64,000 nucleotides of DNA from Prescottella soli (GTDB lineage Bacteria; Actinomycetota; Actinomycetes; Mycobacteriales; Mycobacteriaceae): positions 3,968,001 to 4,032,000 of the forward strand of contig NZ_CP157276.1 of the NCBI RefSeq assembly GCF_040024445.1, in the 5' to 3' direction. The position numbers were made by a program, and so were the translations under genes. Shown here one piece after another: positions 49,355-57,990 of the stretch. Position 1 is the first letter of the stretch; the number at the start of each line of letters is the position of its first letter. The notes below the pieces were generated by a model. The model was given only the letters and a program-made list of their open reading frames with translations, was not told the DNA's origin and ran no database searches.

Positions 49355-52188
49355 CAGGCGTTCACCTCCTCCTGCGCGTCGAGTCGGGCCCCGAGACTGC
49401 GGAGCACGTCGAGCACGAGGCCCACCACGATCAGGTACACCCCCAGGTCGAAGAACAGTGCGGTGACGACTTTGATGTGTCCGAGCAGCGGCAGCGTCAG
49501 CTCGAACACCGCCGACGACAGCGGCGGGGCGCCGAGGAACAGCGACGTCAGCGCGGTGCCGGCGGCGAGCGCGAGGCCCAGGCCGAGGATCTTCCCGGCG
49601 TCGATGGGCACAGTCTCGCCGAGCTCGTAGCGGCCGCCGGCGAGATACCGCAGCACCAGCGCCAGGCCCGCCGTCAGACCGCCCGCGAAGCCGCCGCCGG
49701 GCGCGTTGTGGCCGGAGAAGAAGAAGTACACCGACAGCACCATGATCGTCGGGAAGATCAGGCGGGTGGTCACCTCGAGCACCAGCGACCGGTGCCGCGG
49801 GTCGATCAGGTCGCCGCCGCGCAGCCACGTCGTCTCGGTGCTCGCCGACGCCGCGTCGAGCGCGAGGGTCGGGGCGTCGGCGACGCGCGGGGCGGTGCCG
49901 AACCGGCGATGCCGGAAGACGAGGCTGGCGACACCGGTGGCCGCGACCAGCAGCACCGAGATCTCGCCGAGGGTGTCCCACGCGCGGATGTCGACGAGCA
50001 GGACGTTGACCACGTTGCGCCCGTTGCCGAGGGCGTATGCGGCCTCCGGCAACTGGTGGTAGATCGGCGTCGAGCTGCGTGCGTTCATCGCGTAGGCGGC
50101 GAGCGTGGTGACCGCGGCGCCGACGCCGACGGCCAGGATCGCGCGCGGCAGCTTGAAGCCTATGGCCTGCCGCTCGTCGACTTCGGCGGGCAGCTTCCGC
50201 AGCACCAGCACGAAGATCACCAGTGTCAGCGTCTCGACCAGGAACTGGGTGAGTGCCAGGTCGGGTGCGCCGTGCAGCGCGAAGATGACGCCGCAGCCGT
50301 AGCCGCTGAGTCCGACGAGGATCACCGAGGTCAGGCGGTTGCGCATCACCGTGGCCGCCAGCGCGGCCGCGATCATCATCAGTCCGACGGTGAACTGCAG
50401 CGGCGACTCCCACAGCCGGATCTCGGCCCACACGTCGGTGCGCAGCGCCAGCAGGATCACCGGCAGTAGCACCAGCGTCGCGAGGATCGTCGACTGTGTC
50501 AGCGGCAGCGATCCACGCTGCGTGACGCCTGTCAGGCGGATCGACAGCGTGTCCATCGCGCGGAGCGTGGCGTCGTAGGCGCGGTCGGCGTTGCCGAGCG
50601 GCGGCGTCTGGAACCGCAGGCGCTGGACGGCCCAGCGGTGCGCGACGAACAGCAGCGCGCCGCAGCCGACGATCGCGCCGGTCAGCAGCAGCGGAGTGTT
50701 CACCCCGTGCCACAGCGCCAGGTGGTAGTCGGGGTGCGGGCCGGCGGGCAGCGTCGTCGAGTACGGCGTGAGTAGCTTCTCGAGCTGCGGCGACAGTGGG
50801 CCGGCGACCAGGCCCGCGACCGCGAGCAGGGCAGGCGGGGCCAGGAACAGCATGCTGGGGGCGTGCATGTTCGCGACGGCCGGGCTCGGTTGGCGCTGGC
50901 GCTTGCGGCCGAACGCGCCCCACACGAACCGGATGCTGTACGCGACAGTGAGGATCGAGCCGAGCGCGATCGCGACGACGATCGTCGTCCGCGCCCACGG
51001 CTCGAGCACGTCCGCGTCGAGGATCGATTCGAGTGCAGCCTCCTTGCCGACGAACCCGAGGAACGGTGGCAGTCCGGCCATCGACGCGGCCGCGAGCGCC
51101 GCGATCGTGGCCAACCAGGGCGCGCTCGGACCGAGGCGCGCGAGCTTGCGGATGTCGCGGGTTCCGGTGGTGTGGTCGATGATGCCGACCACCATGAACA
51201 GCGCGGCCTTGAACATCGCGTGCGCGACGACCATCGTCATGCCGGCCAGGGCGGCGTCGCGGGAGCCGACACCGACGAGCACCATCAGGAACCCGAGCTG
51301 GCTGACCGTGCCGAACGCGAGCACCAGCTTGAGGTCGAACGAGCGCAGTGCCCGCCAGCCCGCGAGCAGCATCGACGCCAGACCCAGCGAGATGATCGTG
51401 ACCCGCCACGGCGGGGAGTCGGCGTAACCGGGGGCCATCCGGGCGACGAGGTAGATGCCGGCTTTGACCATTGCGGCCGCGTGCAGGTAGCCGCTGACCG
51501 GGGTGGGGGCGGCCATTGCGCCCGGCAGCCAGAAGTGCAGCGGCACGATCGCCGACTTCGACAGCGCGCCGATCAGCACCAGCACGATCGCGACGCTCGC
51601 GAGCCACCCGCTCGGCGGGTTCGCGACGACGTCCGAGAGGTTGTAGCTGCCCACCAGCTGGCCGAGCATGATGATGCCGACCAGCATCGCCAGGCCGCCC
51701 GCGGTGGTCACCAGCAGCGCCTGCGTCGCCGCGCGGCGGCTGGTCGCGCGTTCGGCGTAGTGGCCCACGAGCAGGAACGACAGGACCGTCGTCAGTTCCC
51801 AGAACGTGTAGAGGATGAGCATGTTGTCGCTGGTCACAAGGCCGAACATGGCGCCCGCGAACGCGACCATCTCGGCGGCGAACATGCCGAGGCGGGGTTC
51901 GTCGTCGGTGAAGTACCGCGCACAGTAGACGAGGATCAGCGTCCCGACGCCCAGGACGAGCACGGACATGATCGCGGCCAGCGAGTCGAACCGCATGTCG
52001 ATGTTCATCGACAGCCCGGGCACCCACTGGATCTGCAGTTTCTGTTCGGTGCCCCAGTTCGCGATCACCCAGCCGAGGCTCGCGAGCGGAACGAGTGCGA
52101 GCGGGAAGAACGCATTGCGCCCTATTGATCGCACGACGAGCGGAGCCAGAACGGCAGCTATCGCGTGTGCGATCAATATGACAAGCAA
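49354..52188 (-). CDS. mnhA: Mrp Na+/H+ antiporter subunit A with fused B domain
   Basis: 944 aa. The first 500 residues are NuoL-like, with the lysine helix and LLVGHYAERATSRRAATQALLVTTAGGLAMLVG. Residues 620-780 are the MrpA-specific NuoJ-like part, including GAPDLALTQFLVETLTLVIFVLVLRKLP. The last 140 residues are the MrpB domain (TRLIFPTIMVLSVYFFFSGHNAPGGGF). The start is a TTG at 52188, six bases after GGAG; the longer frame above it is not membrane-like. TAAGAT at 52295-52290 could be its -10. First gene of mnhA(B)CDEFG. Confidence 0.93.
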   Translation of the reverse strand: MLVILIAHAIAAVLAPLVVRSIGRNAFFPLALVPLASLGWVIANWGTEQKLQIQWVPGLSMNIDMRFDSLAAIMSVLVLGVGTLILVYCARYFTDDEPRLGMFAAEMVAFAGAMFGLVTSDNMLILYTFWELTTVLSFLLVGHYAERATSRRAATQALLVTTAGGLAMLVGIIMLGQLVGSYNLSDVVANPPSGWLASVAIVLVLIGALSKSAIVPLHFWLPGAMAAPTPVSGYLHAAAMVKAGIYLVARMAPGYADSPPWRVTIISLGLASMLLAGWRALRSFDLKLVLAFGTVSQLGFLMVLVGVGSRDAALAGMTMVVAHAMFKAALFMVVGIIDHTTGTRDIRKLARLGPSAPWLATIAALAAASMAGLPPFLGFVGKEAALESILDADVLEPWARTTIVVAIALGSILTVAYSIRFVWGAFGRKRQRQPSPAVANMHAPSMLFLAPPALLAVAGLVAGPLSPQLEKLLTPYSTTLPAGPHPDYHLALWHGVNTPLLLTGAIVGCGALLFVAHRWAVQRLRFQTPPLGNADRAYDATLRAMDTLSIRLTGVTQRGSLPLTQSTILATLVLLPVILLALRTDVWAEIRLWESPLQFTVGLMMIAAALAATVMRNRLTSVILVGLSGYGCGVIFALHGAPDLALTQFLVETLTLVIFVLVLRKLPAEVDERQAIGFKLPRAILAVGVGAAVTTLAAYAMNARSSTPIYHQLPEAAYALGNGRNVVNVLLVDIRAWDTLGEISVLLVAATGVASLVFRHRRFGTAPRVADAPTLALDAASASTETTWLRGGDLIDPRHRSLVLEVTTRLIFPTIMVLSVYFFFSGHNAPGGGFAGGLTAGLALVLRYLAGGRYELGETVPIDAGKILGLGLALAAGTALTSLFLGAPPLSSAVFELTLPLLGHIKVVTALFFDLGVYLIVVGLVLDVLRSLGARLDAQEEVNA

Positions 52189-52386
52189 ATGGCACTCCGT
52201 CGGGTTGTGGGGCGGCGGGGTGACGAATCGGCGCGAGCCGAGAGTCGGGCAGGCCGTTCGCTTAACTAGCAAACCGGACTACGGGGTACATCTTACTGAG
52301 TGGCTCGAACTGGTCCGCAATCGGTGCAAACCGGACATTTGTGGCTAGGTCTGCGGCGGTATCGGGGCGGGAGTACGTTTCGACGG

Positions 52387-52809
52387 GTGTCCGACGAGAA
52401 CCCCATCGTGATCAGAACCGCCGCGCTCGCCCACATTCGGGACCGCCGCATGCTGCAGGCCCGGTCCGCGGGCAAGACCGCGTTCTACATGGCGGGCGGC
52501 AAGATCGATCCGGGCGAAACGCCTGAACAGGCCCTCCATCGGGAGATCCGCGAGGAACTCGACACCGACATCGCCCCCGAGAGTCTCCGCGAACTCGGCG
52601 TCTTCGAGGCGCCCGCCTTCGGGCACCGCCCGGGGACCCGACTGCACATGACGTGCTACCTCGCCGACCTCGTCGACGAGCCCCAGGCCACCAGCGAGGT
52701 CGCCGAGATCCGCTACTTCACCGAGGCCGAGTACGCCGCCATGCCCGAGACCGCGCCCGGGTCGCGGCTCGTCTTCGCAAGGTTGCGAGAGTTGGGCCTC
52801 GTGGACTGA
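52387..52809 (+). CDS. Nudix hydrolase
   Basis: 140 aa. Nudix box GGKIDPGETPEQALHREI then REELDTDI is complete, with hydrophobic framing TAFYMAGGK. Substrate not deducible; the size fits a small NTP or dinucleotide hydrolase. TACGTT at 52374-52379 plus seven bases and GTG 52387 gives a leaderless start. Divergent from the Mrp operon with 198 bases between, which hold only promoter-like sequence. Confidence 0.9.
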   Translation: MSDENPIVIRTAALAHIRDRRMLQARSAGKTAFYMAGGKIDPGETPEQALHREIREELDTDIAPESLRELGVFEAPAFGHRPGTRLHMTCYLADLVDEPQATSEVAEIRYFTEAEYAAMPETAPGSRLVFARLRELGLVD

Positions 52810-52855
52810 CGCGCGCAGACTCGTCACCCGCGCGCACCATCGTGCGCGCGGGGCG

Positions 52856-54178
52856 TCAATGCGCGGGCGGGACGGACGGCTGGGCTCGCAGCCCACGGAT
52901 CGCGAGCGCGCAGAAGACCACGACCAGGAGCAGTGCGACGCCGGCGCCGCGGTCGAAGTGGACGGGGCTGTCGAACGAGACGTCGACTGTCCCACTCGCC
53001 AGAGGGACGTCCGGCAGCGGCTCGTAGCTCCCGCTGTAGATCACGAACGAGGTCGTGGCGGCGACCAGGGTGGTGAACACCAGCGACAGCAGCGGCACGA
53101 CGAGTCCCAGTGCAGCGACCGCTCCGCTGTCGGGGAGGGTGGAGCAGAGGGCGAGTCCGATGCCGACACCGAGCACTGCGAGTTGGACGAGCTGGAGTGC
53201 GCGGCTGTCTCCGGTCGTCGGATCGATCGCGATCCACAGGGGGATGACGGTCAGCGCGGCGACTCCCGTTACGGGTGACGGTCGTCGCCAGGCCACGGCT
53301 GCCCCCGCCACGACGGCGGCGACGCCGACGGTGACCGGAATCCACGGCTGGAGTCGCAGGTGCTCCTGGGCGAGCAGGGTCCCCACGGGAGCCGCGGATG
53401 CCGCTACCGCCGTCGCGGCGAGCAGGAACGGAGCGTCGAGGCGCCGCGCCCAGAACTCGGTGAGGGCGACGACCACCACGAGGCACAGCCCGACGACGAT
53501 CCACAGCCGGAACCGTGACCCGCTCTGGCCGGCGATCCAGGCACCGAGCAGTCGGTGCCCGACGGCCAGCGTCAGCACCGCCGCGATCACCTCGCGCATC
53601 GTCCCGGCGTCGGCACGCGCGGGTGCTTCGGTGTCGACCACGGCGCACACGGCCGCGAGGACGATCGCGGGAACCAGCACCCACCAGAACGGCTCGCCGA
53701 GCATCGACGTGCTCGGTGTCCAGCCGGAGTCCGCGGTGTGGGCGACGACGAACGTCGCGGCGACTGCGATCGTGAGGGCGAGGCGGGGGACGGCCCGCGA
53801 CCACGCCGCGGCCACGACGGCACCCAGCAGGACGCCGCCGGCCACGCACTTGGCGTAGTACAGCACCGTCAGCTGATCGAGATCGCTCACGCCCGACACC
53901 GCGAGGCGCGCCGCGATCAGGACGGCCGTGGCCACGACCGCCGTGATCCACGCGGGTCGAGCCGAACCGCCGCGCTGGAGCGCCCCGTATGCGAGTACCG
54001 CGACGACGCAGCCGACGGCGACACCGGTCGGCAGGGTGGCGTTCCAGTCGTCCAACTGGCGCTCGGATGCACTGAACAGCGGTCCCCATTGGGGGCGGCT
54101 GATGAGGACGAACGTCCCCAGCACTCCCGCGAACGCGGTGGCGACGGCCGACAGGGACAGGCGGGCGTTCGGTGTCAT
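52856..54178 (-). CDS. Polytopic membrane protein of unknown function, duplicate copy 2
   Basis: 440 aa, about 12 helices. No family recognised. It is clearly paralogous to the adjacent upstream gene: both share YYAKCVAGG or HYAKCVAGG, LGAWI-GQ, ALTEFWARRLD-PFLLAATAVAA and PLLSLVFT at matching positions. TAACGT followed by seven bases and ATG 54178 gives its own leaderless promoter. It faces away from the 52387 Nudix gene. Confidence 0.8.
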   Translation of the reverse strand: MTPNARLSLSAVATAFAGVLGTFVLISRPQWGPLFSASERQLDDWNATLPTGVAVGCVVAVLAYGALQRGGSARPAWITAVVATAVLIAARLAVSGVSDLDQLTVLYYAKCVAGGVLLGAVVAAAWSRAVPRLALTIAVAATFVVAHTADSGWTPSTSMLGEPFWWVLVPAIVLAAVCAVVDTEAPARADAGTMREVIAAVLTLAVGHRLLGAWIAGQSGSRFRLWIVVGLCLVVVVALTEFWARRLDAPFLLAATAVAASAAPVGTLLAQEHLRLQPWIPVTVGVAAVVAGAAVAWRRPSPVTGVAALTVIPLWIAIDPTTGDSRALQLVQLAVLGVGIGLALCSTLPDSGAVAALGLVVPLLSLVFTTLVAATTSFVIYSGSYEPLPDVPLASGTVDVSFDSPVHFDRGAGVALLLVVVFCALAIRGLRAQPSVPPAH

Positions 54179-54198
54179 CGGCCCGACGTTACCTGCAG

Positions 54199-54240
54199 CT
54201 CAGCGGCTTTCGGCGCACGCCTTCAGGTGTGCCACCAGGT
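54199..54240 (-). pseudogene. Remnant of the AAA ATPase 3' end left by duplication
   Basis: 42 bases match 55588-55629, the end of the AAA ATPase gene, at 37 of 42 positions without gaps. Read on the minus strand it gives VAHLKACAESR and a stop at 54200; the intact gene ends VAHLKAYAENR. It sits 21 bases before membrane protein copy 2, just as the intact end sits 17 bases before copy 1. Confidence 0.85.
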
Positions 54241-54254
54241 TCGGGGCGGGGGTG

Positions 54255-55571
54255 TCAGTCCGCGCGCGGGACGGGACGGGTGCGCAGTCGGCGGATGGCG
54301 AGGGCACAGTAGAGCACGACGAGCAGGAGCGCGATGCCCGCGAGGCGGCTGCCGGGCGCGTGGGTCGCGGCGGTGGCCCCGAACTGACCGCCCGGGGTGC
54401 TCGAGGGAGGCTCGTGCGCGCCGCTGTAGATGGCGATTGCTCCGTCGGACTGCGCGACGTAGGTGAACACCAGCGACAGCAGGGGGACCGCGAGACCGAG
54501 CGACGCGAGCGCACCGTCGTCGGGCAGGGTCGAGCCGAGAGCGAGCCCGATGCCGAGCCCGAGCACCACAAGTCGTGCCAGGAGCCAGGAGCGGCCGTCG
54601 CCGAGGTCCGGATCCAGCGCGGTCAGGAGCGGGATCGCAGCGAGCAGCGCCAGCCCGAGCGGGAGGGACGGACGCCGGACCGCGACGGCCAGCCCGCCGA
54701 CCACCGCCGCGACGCCGACCACCACCATCAGCCACGGCTCGAGCGTGAACTGCCGGGCAACCTGCGGCGTGACGACCGCGGTAGCCGCGGCCACCGCGGT
54801 CGCCGCGAGGAGGAACGGGCTGTCGAGGCGCCGGGCCCAGAATTCGGTGAGGGCCATCACCAGCACGAGGCAGACACCGATGAAGCTCCACACCTGCAGC
54901 TCGGAGTCGGCGGTCTGCCCGTCGATCCACGCGCCCAGCATGCGGTGGGCGATGGCGAGGGTGACCGCGGCCGCGATCACCTGGACCAGGATCCGGTCCG
55001 GCGTGGCGGTCGTGACGTCGGCAGTATCGATCACCGCGCACACCGCGGCGAGGACGAGCGACGGGATCAACAACCACCAGAACGGCGGGCCCAACGTCGA
55101 CACGCTCGCTTCCCCGGTGGCGTGCGCGGTGTGTGCGACGACGAATGTGGAGGCGACCGCGGCGACCAGGGCGAAACGCGAGAGGGGACGTACCCACACT
55201 GCGGCGACGGCCGCACCGAGCAGCAGCCCGCCGGCCACGCACTTGGCGTAGTGCAGGGTTGTCACCTCGGCCAGCCCGTGCACGCCGGGGACCGCGATCC
55301 GGGCCGCGATCAGCACACACGACGCGACGACAGCGGCCATCCACGCCGGCCGCGCCGATCGCGGGCGCCGCAACGCGACGTAGGTGGGCACCGCGAGGGC
55401 AGTGCCGATCACGGATCCGGTGGGCAGCGCGTCCAGCCACCACTCGAGCTGGCGGCCGGTCACGTTGATCGTCCCGCGCCACTCCGGCGGGTTGGCGAGC
55501 ACGAACGTGGCCAGGGTGCCCGCGAACCATGCGGCTACGGCGGGTACCCACTCACGGACGGTCGGGGCCAC
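54255..55571 (-). CDS. Polytopic membrane protein of unknown function, duplicate copy 1
   Basis: 438 aa, about 12 helices with an extracytoplasmic loop near the C terminus (IYSGAHEPP). Paralogue of the next gene downstream; shared blocks run through the whole length, so the duplication is complete. Function unknown. TAGCGT ends six bases before GTG 55571, giving a leaderless start from a promoter placed directly after the AAA stop codon. No catalytic motif stands out; a buried cysteine/lysine pair (AKCVAGG) is conserved in both copies. Confidence 0.8.
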   Translation of the reverse strand: MAPTVREWVPAVAAWFAGTLATFVLANPPEWRGTINVTGRQLEWWLDALPTGSVIGTALAVPTYVALRRPRSARPAWMAAVVASCVLIAARIAVPGVHGLAEVTTLHYAKCVAGGLLLGAAVAAVWVRPLSRFALVAAVASTFVVAHTAHATGEASVSTLGPPFWWLLIPSLVLAAVCAVIDTADVTTATPDRILVQVIAAAVTLAIAHRMLGAWIDGQTADSELQVWSFIGVCLVLVMALTEFWARRLDSPFLLAATAVAAATAVVTPQVARQFTLEPWLMVVVGVAAVVGGLAVAVRRPSLPLGLALLAAIPLLTALDPDLGDGRSWLLARLVVLGLGIGLALGSTLPDDGALASLGLAVPLLSLVFTYVAQSDGAIAIYSGAHEPPSSTPGGQFGATAATHAPGSRLAGIALLLVVLYCALAIRRLRTRPVPRAD

Positions 55572-55588
55572 GTTCCGACGCTAGCCCC

Positions 55589-57763
55589 TCACCGGTTCTC
55601 GGCGTACGCCTTCAGGTGTGCCACCTGGTCGGGGTCCAGCGACGGCCGCACTTTCTCTCGGGCCGCGGCGACATCTTCCGCAGTCACATCGGCGGCGTCG
55701 ACGCTGCGCCGCATCGCCGCGAGTGCTGCCTCCCGGAGCACGGCCGAGCAGTCGGCTGCGGAGTAACCCTCGAGGTCCTGCGCCAGGGCATCGAGGTCGA
55801 CGTCGTCCGCGAGTGGCACCGACCTGCCCGACGTGCGCAGGATCTCCTTGCGGGCGTCCGCGTCCGGCGGCGGCACGAACACCAGGCGTTCGAGGCGTCC
55901 GGGGCGCAGCAGCGCGGGATCGATCAGGTCGGGCCGGTTGGTGGCGCCGAGCACTACGACGTCGCGCAGGGGTTCGACGCCGTCGAGTTCGGTGAGCAGC
56001 GCGGCCACGACCCGGTCGGAAACGCCGGAGTCGGAGCTCTGCCCGCGGCGCGGGGCCAAGGCGTCCACCTCGTCGAGGAAGATGAGCGACGGCGCCGAGT
56101 CGCGGGCGCGCTGGAACAGCTCGCGCACCGCCTTCTCGGACGCACCCACCCACTTGTCCATCAGCTCGGCGCCCTTGACGGCGTGCACGCTGAGCTGTCC
56201 CGAACTGGCCAGGGCACGAACGAGGTACGTCTTGCCGCAGCCCGGCGGCCCGTACAGCAGGACACCGCGCGGCGGATCGACGCCCAGGCGCGCGAACGAA
56301 TCCGGGTGCTGCAGCGGCCACAGCACCGCCTCGGTGAGGGCCTGCTTGGTCTCGACCATGTCGCCGACGTCGTCGAGGGTGACGCTGCCGATCGCGAGTT
56401 CCTCGGTGCCCGAACGGGACAGCGGGCGGATCACGTGGAGGGCGCCGAGCAGGTCCTCCTGGGTGAGCCGCGGCTCCGACTTGGCGCTGCTCGCCCGCGA
56501 CGCGGCCCGCAGCGCGGCCTCGCGGCACAGCGCCGCCAGGTCGGCTACGACGAATCCGGGTGTCCGAGATGCGATCTCTGTGAGCTCGAGGTCCGCGGTG
56601 GGAACCTTGCGGAGCAGCAGTTCCAGCAGCTGGCGGCGACCCGCGCCGTCGGGCAGCGACAGCGACAGTTCGCGGTCGCACAGGTCCTGGCCGCGCAGGC
56701 GGTCGTCGAGCCCCTCGGGATGGGCGGTGGTCGCGACGAACGCCACCGACTCGGTCTCCACGGCGCGTCGCAACTGGTCGAGGATCAGCGTCGAGACCGG
56801 TTCGCGGACGGCGGGCAGCAGCGCGTCGACGTCGGTGACGAGCAGGACCCCGCCGGAGCGGACGGCGTCCACCGCGGCGGTCACCCGCTCGAGCCGCGAC
56901 TGCGCCTCGGACGCGCCGACTCCCGGGCCGTCCAGTTCGACGACCCGTCGTTTCGCGAGAACGGACCGGGCCAGCATCGACTTGCCGACACCGGCGGGTC
57001 CGGTGACGAGCACGCCCAGATGCGGTGAGGCCCCGAGCTTCTGCAGCAGTTCGGGTTCGTCGAGCGCGAGCGTGAGCCACTCGGACAGCTTCGCGGCCTG
57101 CGCGTGCGCGCCGACCAGATCCTCGACGGGGACGACGTCCGACGCGCGGGGCTCGGTGATCGTGGGGGCCACCGCCGTCTGGGCGGGGCTCGCATGCGCC
57201 ACACCGGATCCCCAGCTCACCGCGGAATTGGGTTGCACGCTGACCGGACCGTCCGACGGATCGACACCGGTCACGGTCAGCAGTTCGGAGGTCCAGGTGA
57301 CGCCGAACGTGCGCGACAGCGCCTGCGTCGCCGACGTCGTACTGGTGCCCGGTCCCAGGTCCCGGGGCAGCAGGGACACGGCGTCACCCACGGTGAGGAC
57401 CTTGCCGAGCAGTGCCTGCCGCAGTGTCGTGTCCGAGATCGACTGCTGCGCCATCGCCGAACCGCTCACCGTGACCGCGCGGGCGCCGTACACCGTGGCC
57501 GGTGCGACCACCACCGTCGCGTTCTCGCGCAGACCGGAGTTGGACAGGGTGACGTCGTCGAGCAGGGCGGTGCCGGTGGGGGTTCCGGCCGGCGCGATAC
57601 CCGCGACCGCGGCGGTGCGGCGGGCACCGATCAGCGCGATCGCGTCCCACTCCCGCAACCCCAGCGCCGCCAGCGCCTCGGGGTGCAGGCGCACCACTCC
57701 GCGGCGGGCATCCGCGGCGGACGTGTTGAGCCGGACCGTGAGCGTCAGTTCGGGTGATGTCAC
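55589..57763 (-). CDS. CDC48-type double AAA+ ATPase (Rv0435c homologue)
   Basis: 724 aa. The N-terminal double-psi barrel/CDC48_N region spans about residues 1-170 (VRLHPEALAALGLREWDAIALIG). The first AAA domain has Walker A GPAGVGKS but a Walker B reading LLVTDVDAL, without the catalytic glutamate. The second has intact GPPGCGKT, LIFLDEVDAL, GATNRPDLIDPALLRPGR and arginine finger. The hexamer probably unfolds or remodels proteins using ring two. TAGGCT, seven bases and GTG 57763 set a leaderless start ten codons inside the longest frame. Confidence 0.9.
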   Translation of the reverse strand: MTSPELTLTVRLNTSAADARRGVVRLHPEALAALGLREWDAIALIGARRTAAVAGIAPAGTPTGTALLDDVTLSNSGLRENATVVVAPATVYGARAVTVSGSAMAQQSISDTTLRQALLGKVLTVGDAVSLLPRDLGPGTSTTSATQALSRTFGVTWTSELLTVTGVDPSDGPVSVQPNSAVSWGSGVAHASPAQTAVAPTITEPRASDVVPVEDLVGAHAQAAKLSEWLTLALDEPELLQKLGASPHLGVLVTGPAGVGKSMLARSVLAKRRVVELDGPGVGASEAQSRLERVTAAVDAVRSGGVLLVTDVDALLPAVREPVSTLILDQLRRAVETESVAFVATTAHPEGLDDRLRGQDLCDRELSLSLPDGAGRRQLLELLLRKVPTADLELTEIASRTPGFVVADLAALCREAALRAASRASSAKSEPRLTQEDLLGALHVIRPLSRSGTEELAIGSVTLDDVGDMVETKQALTEAVLWPLQHPDSFARLGVDPPRGVLLYGPPGCGKTYLVRALASSGQLSVHAVKGAELMDKWVGASEKAVRELFQRARDSAPSLIFLDEVDALAPRRGQSSDSGVSDRVVAALLTELDGVEPLRDVVVLGATNRPDLIDPALLRPGRLERLVFVPPPDADARKEILRTSGRSVPLADDVDLDALAQDLEGYSAADCSAVLREAALAAMRRSVDAADVTAEDVAAAREKVRPSLDPDQVAHLKAYAENR

Positions 57764-57795
57764 GTCCGCCAGCCTAGTGATCGGCACCCCCACCT

Positions 57796-57899
57796 ACGTT
57801 TCGCGCACTTGACGCGCGTGCACCTCCCTCCACTCCGCGTTTTGCGCACTTGTCGCGGAGATTCGGGCCGCGCCGTCCCGGCAAGTGCGCAAAACGCGG
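57796..57899. repeat. Repeat element: one diverged copy and an inverted pair (hairpin)
   Basis: 57796-57811 is a diverged copy (ACGTTTCGCGCACTTG). 57835-57852 and 57882-57899 are perfect 18-base reverse complements of the same core, CAAGTGCGCAAAACGCGG, with a 29-base loop. They lie in the divergent region between the AAA ATPase and DUF559 starts, so a simple terminator role does not fit. Confidence 0.88.
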
Positions 57900-57966
57900 T
57901 GGCGAGGGGCTGTGAAGAACCTCTGCGACTGTGGATAACTCGGTGGTCGGACGGCCGATCGATCGC

Positions 57967-57983
57967 CACGGTAGGGCACCGTG
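57967..57983. promoter_or_regulatory. Short palindrome before the DUF559 gene
   Basis: CACGGT-AGGGC-ACCGTG, a perfect six-base inverted repeat with a five-base centre, ends eight bases before ATG 57991. It could be an operator for the adjacent gene or a hairpin at its ribosome site. No further support. Confidence 0.35.
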
Positions 57984-57990
57984 ACCGGTC

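Noticed and set aside
48797-52195. A 1132-residue open frame on the minus strand
   Set aside because: It is out of frame with mnhA for most of its length and has an arginine-rich composition typical of GC-rich alternate frames; only its last 185 codons (mnhC) are real.
57930-57938. TGTGGATAA, identical to a DnaA-box consensus
   Set aside because: A single nine-base match with no neighbours, no dnaA or dnaN, and no AT-rich region; not evidence of an origin.
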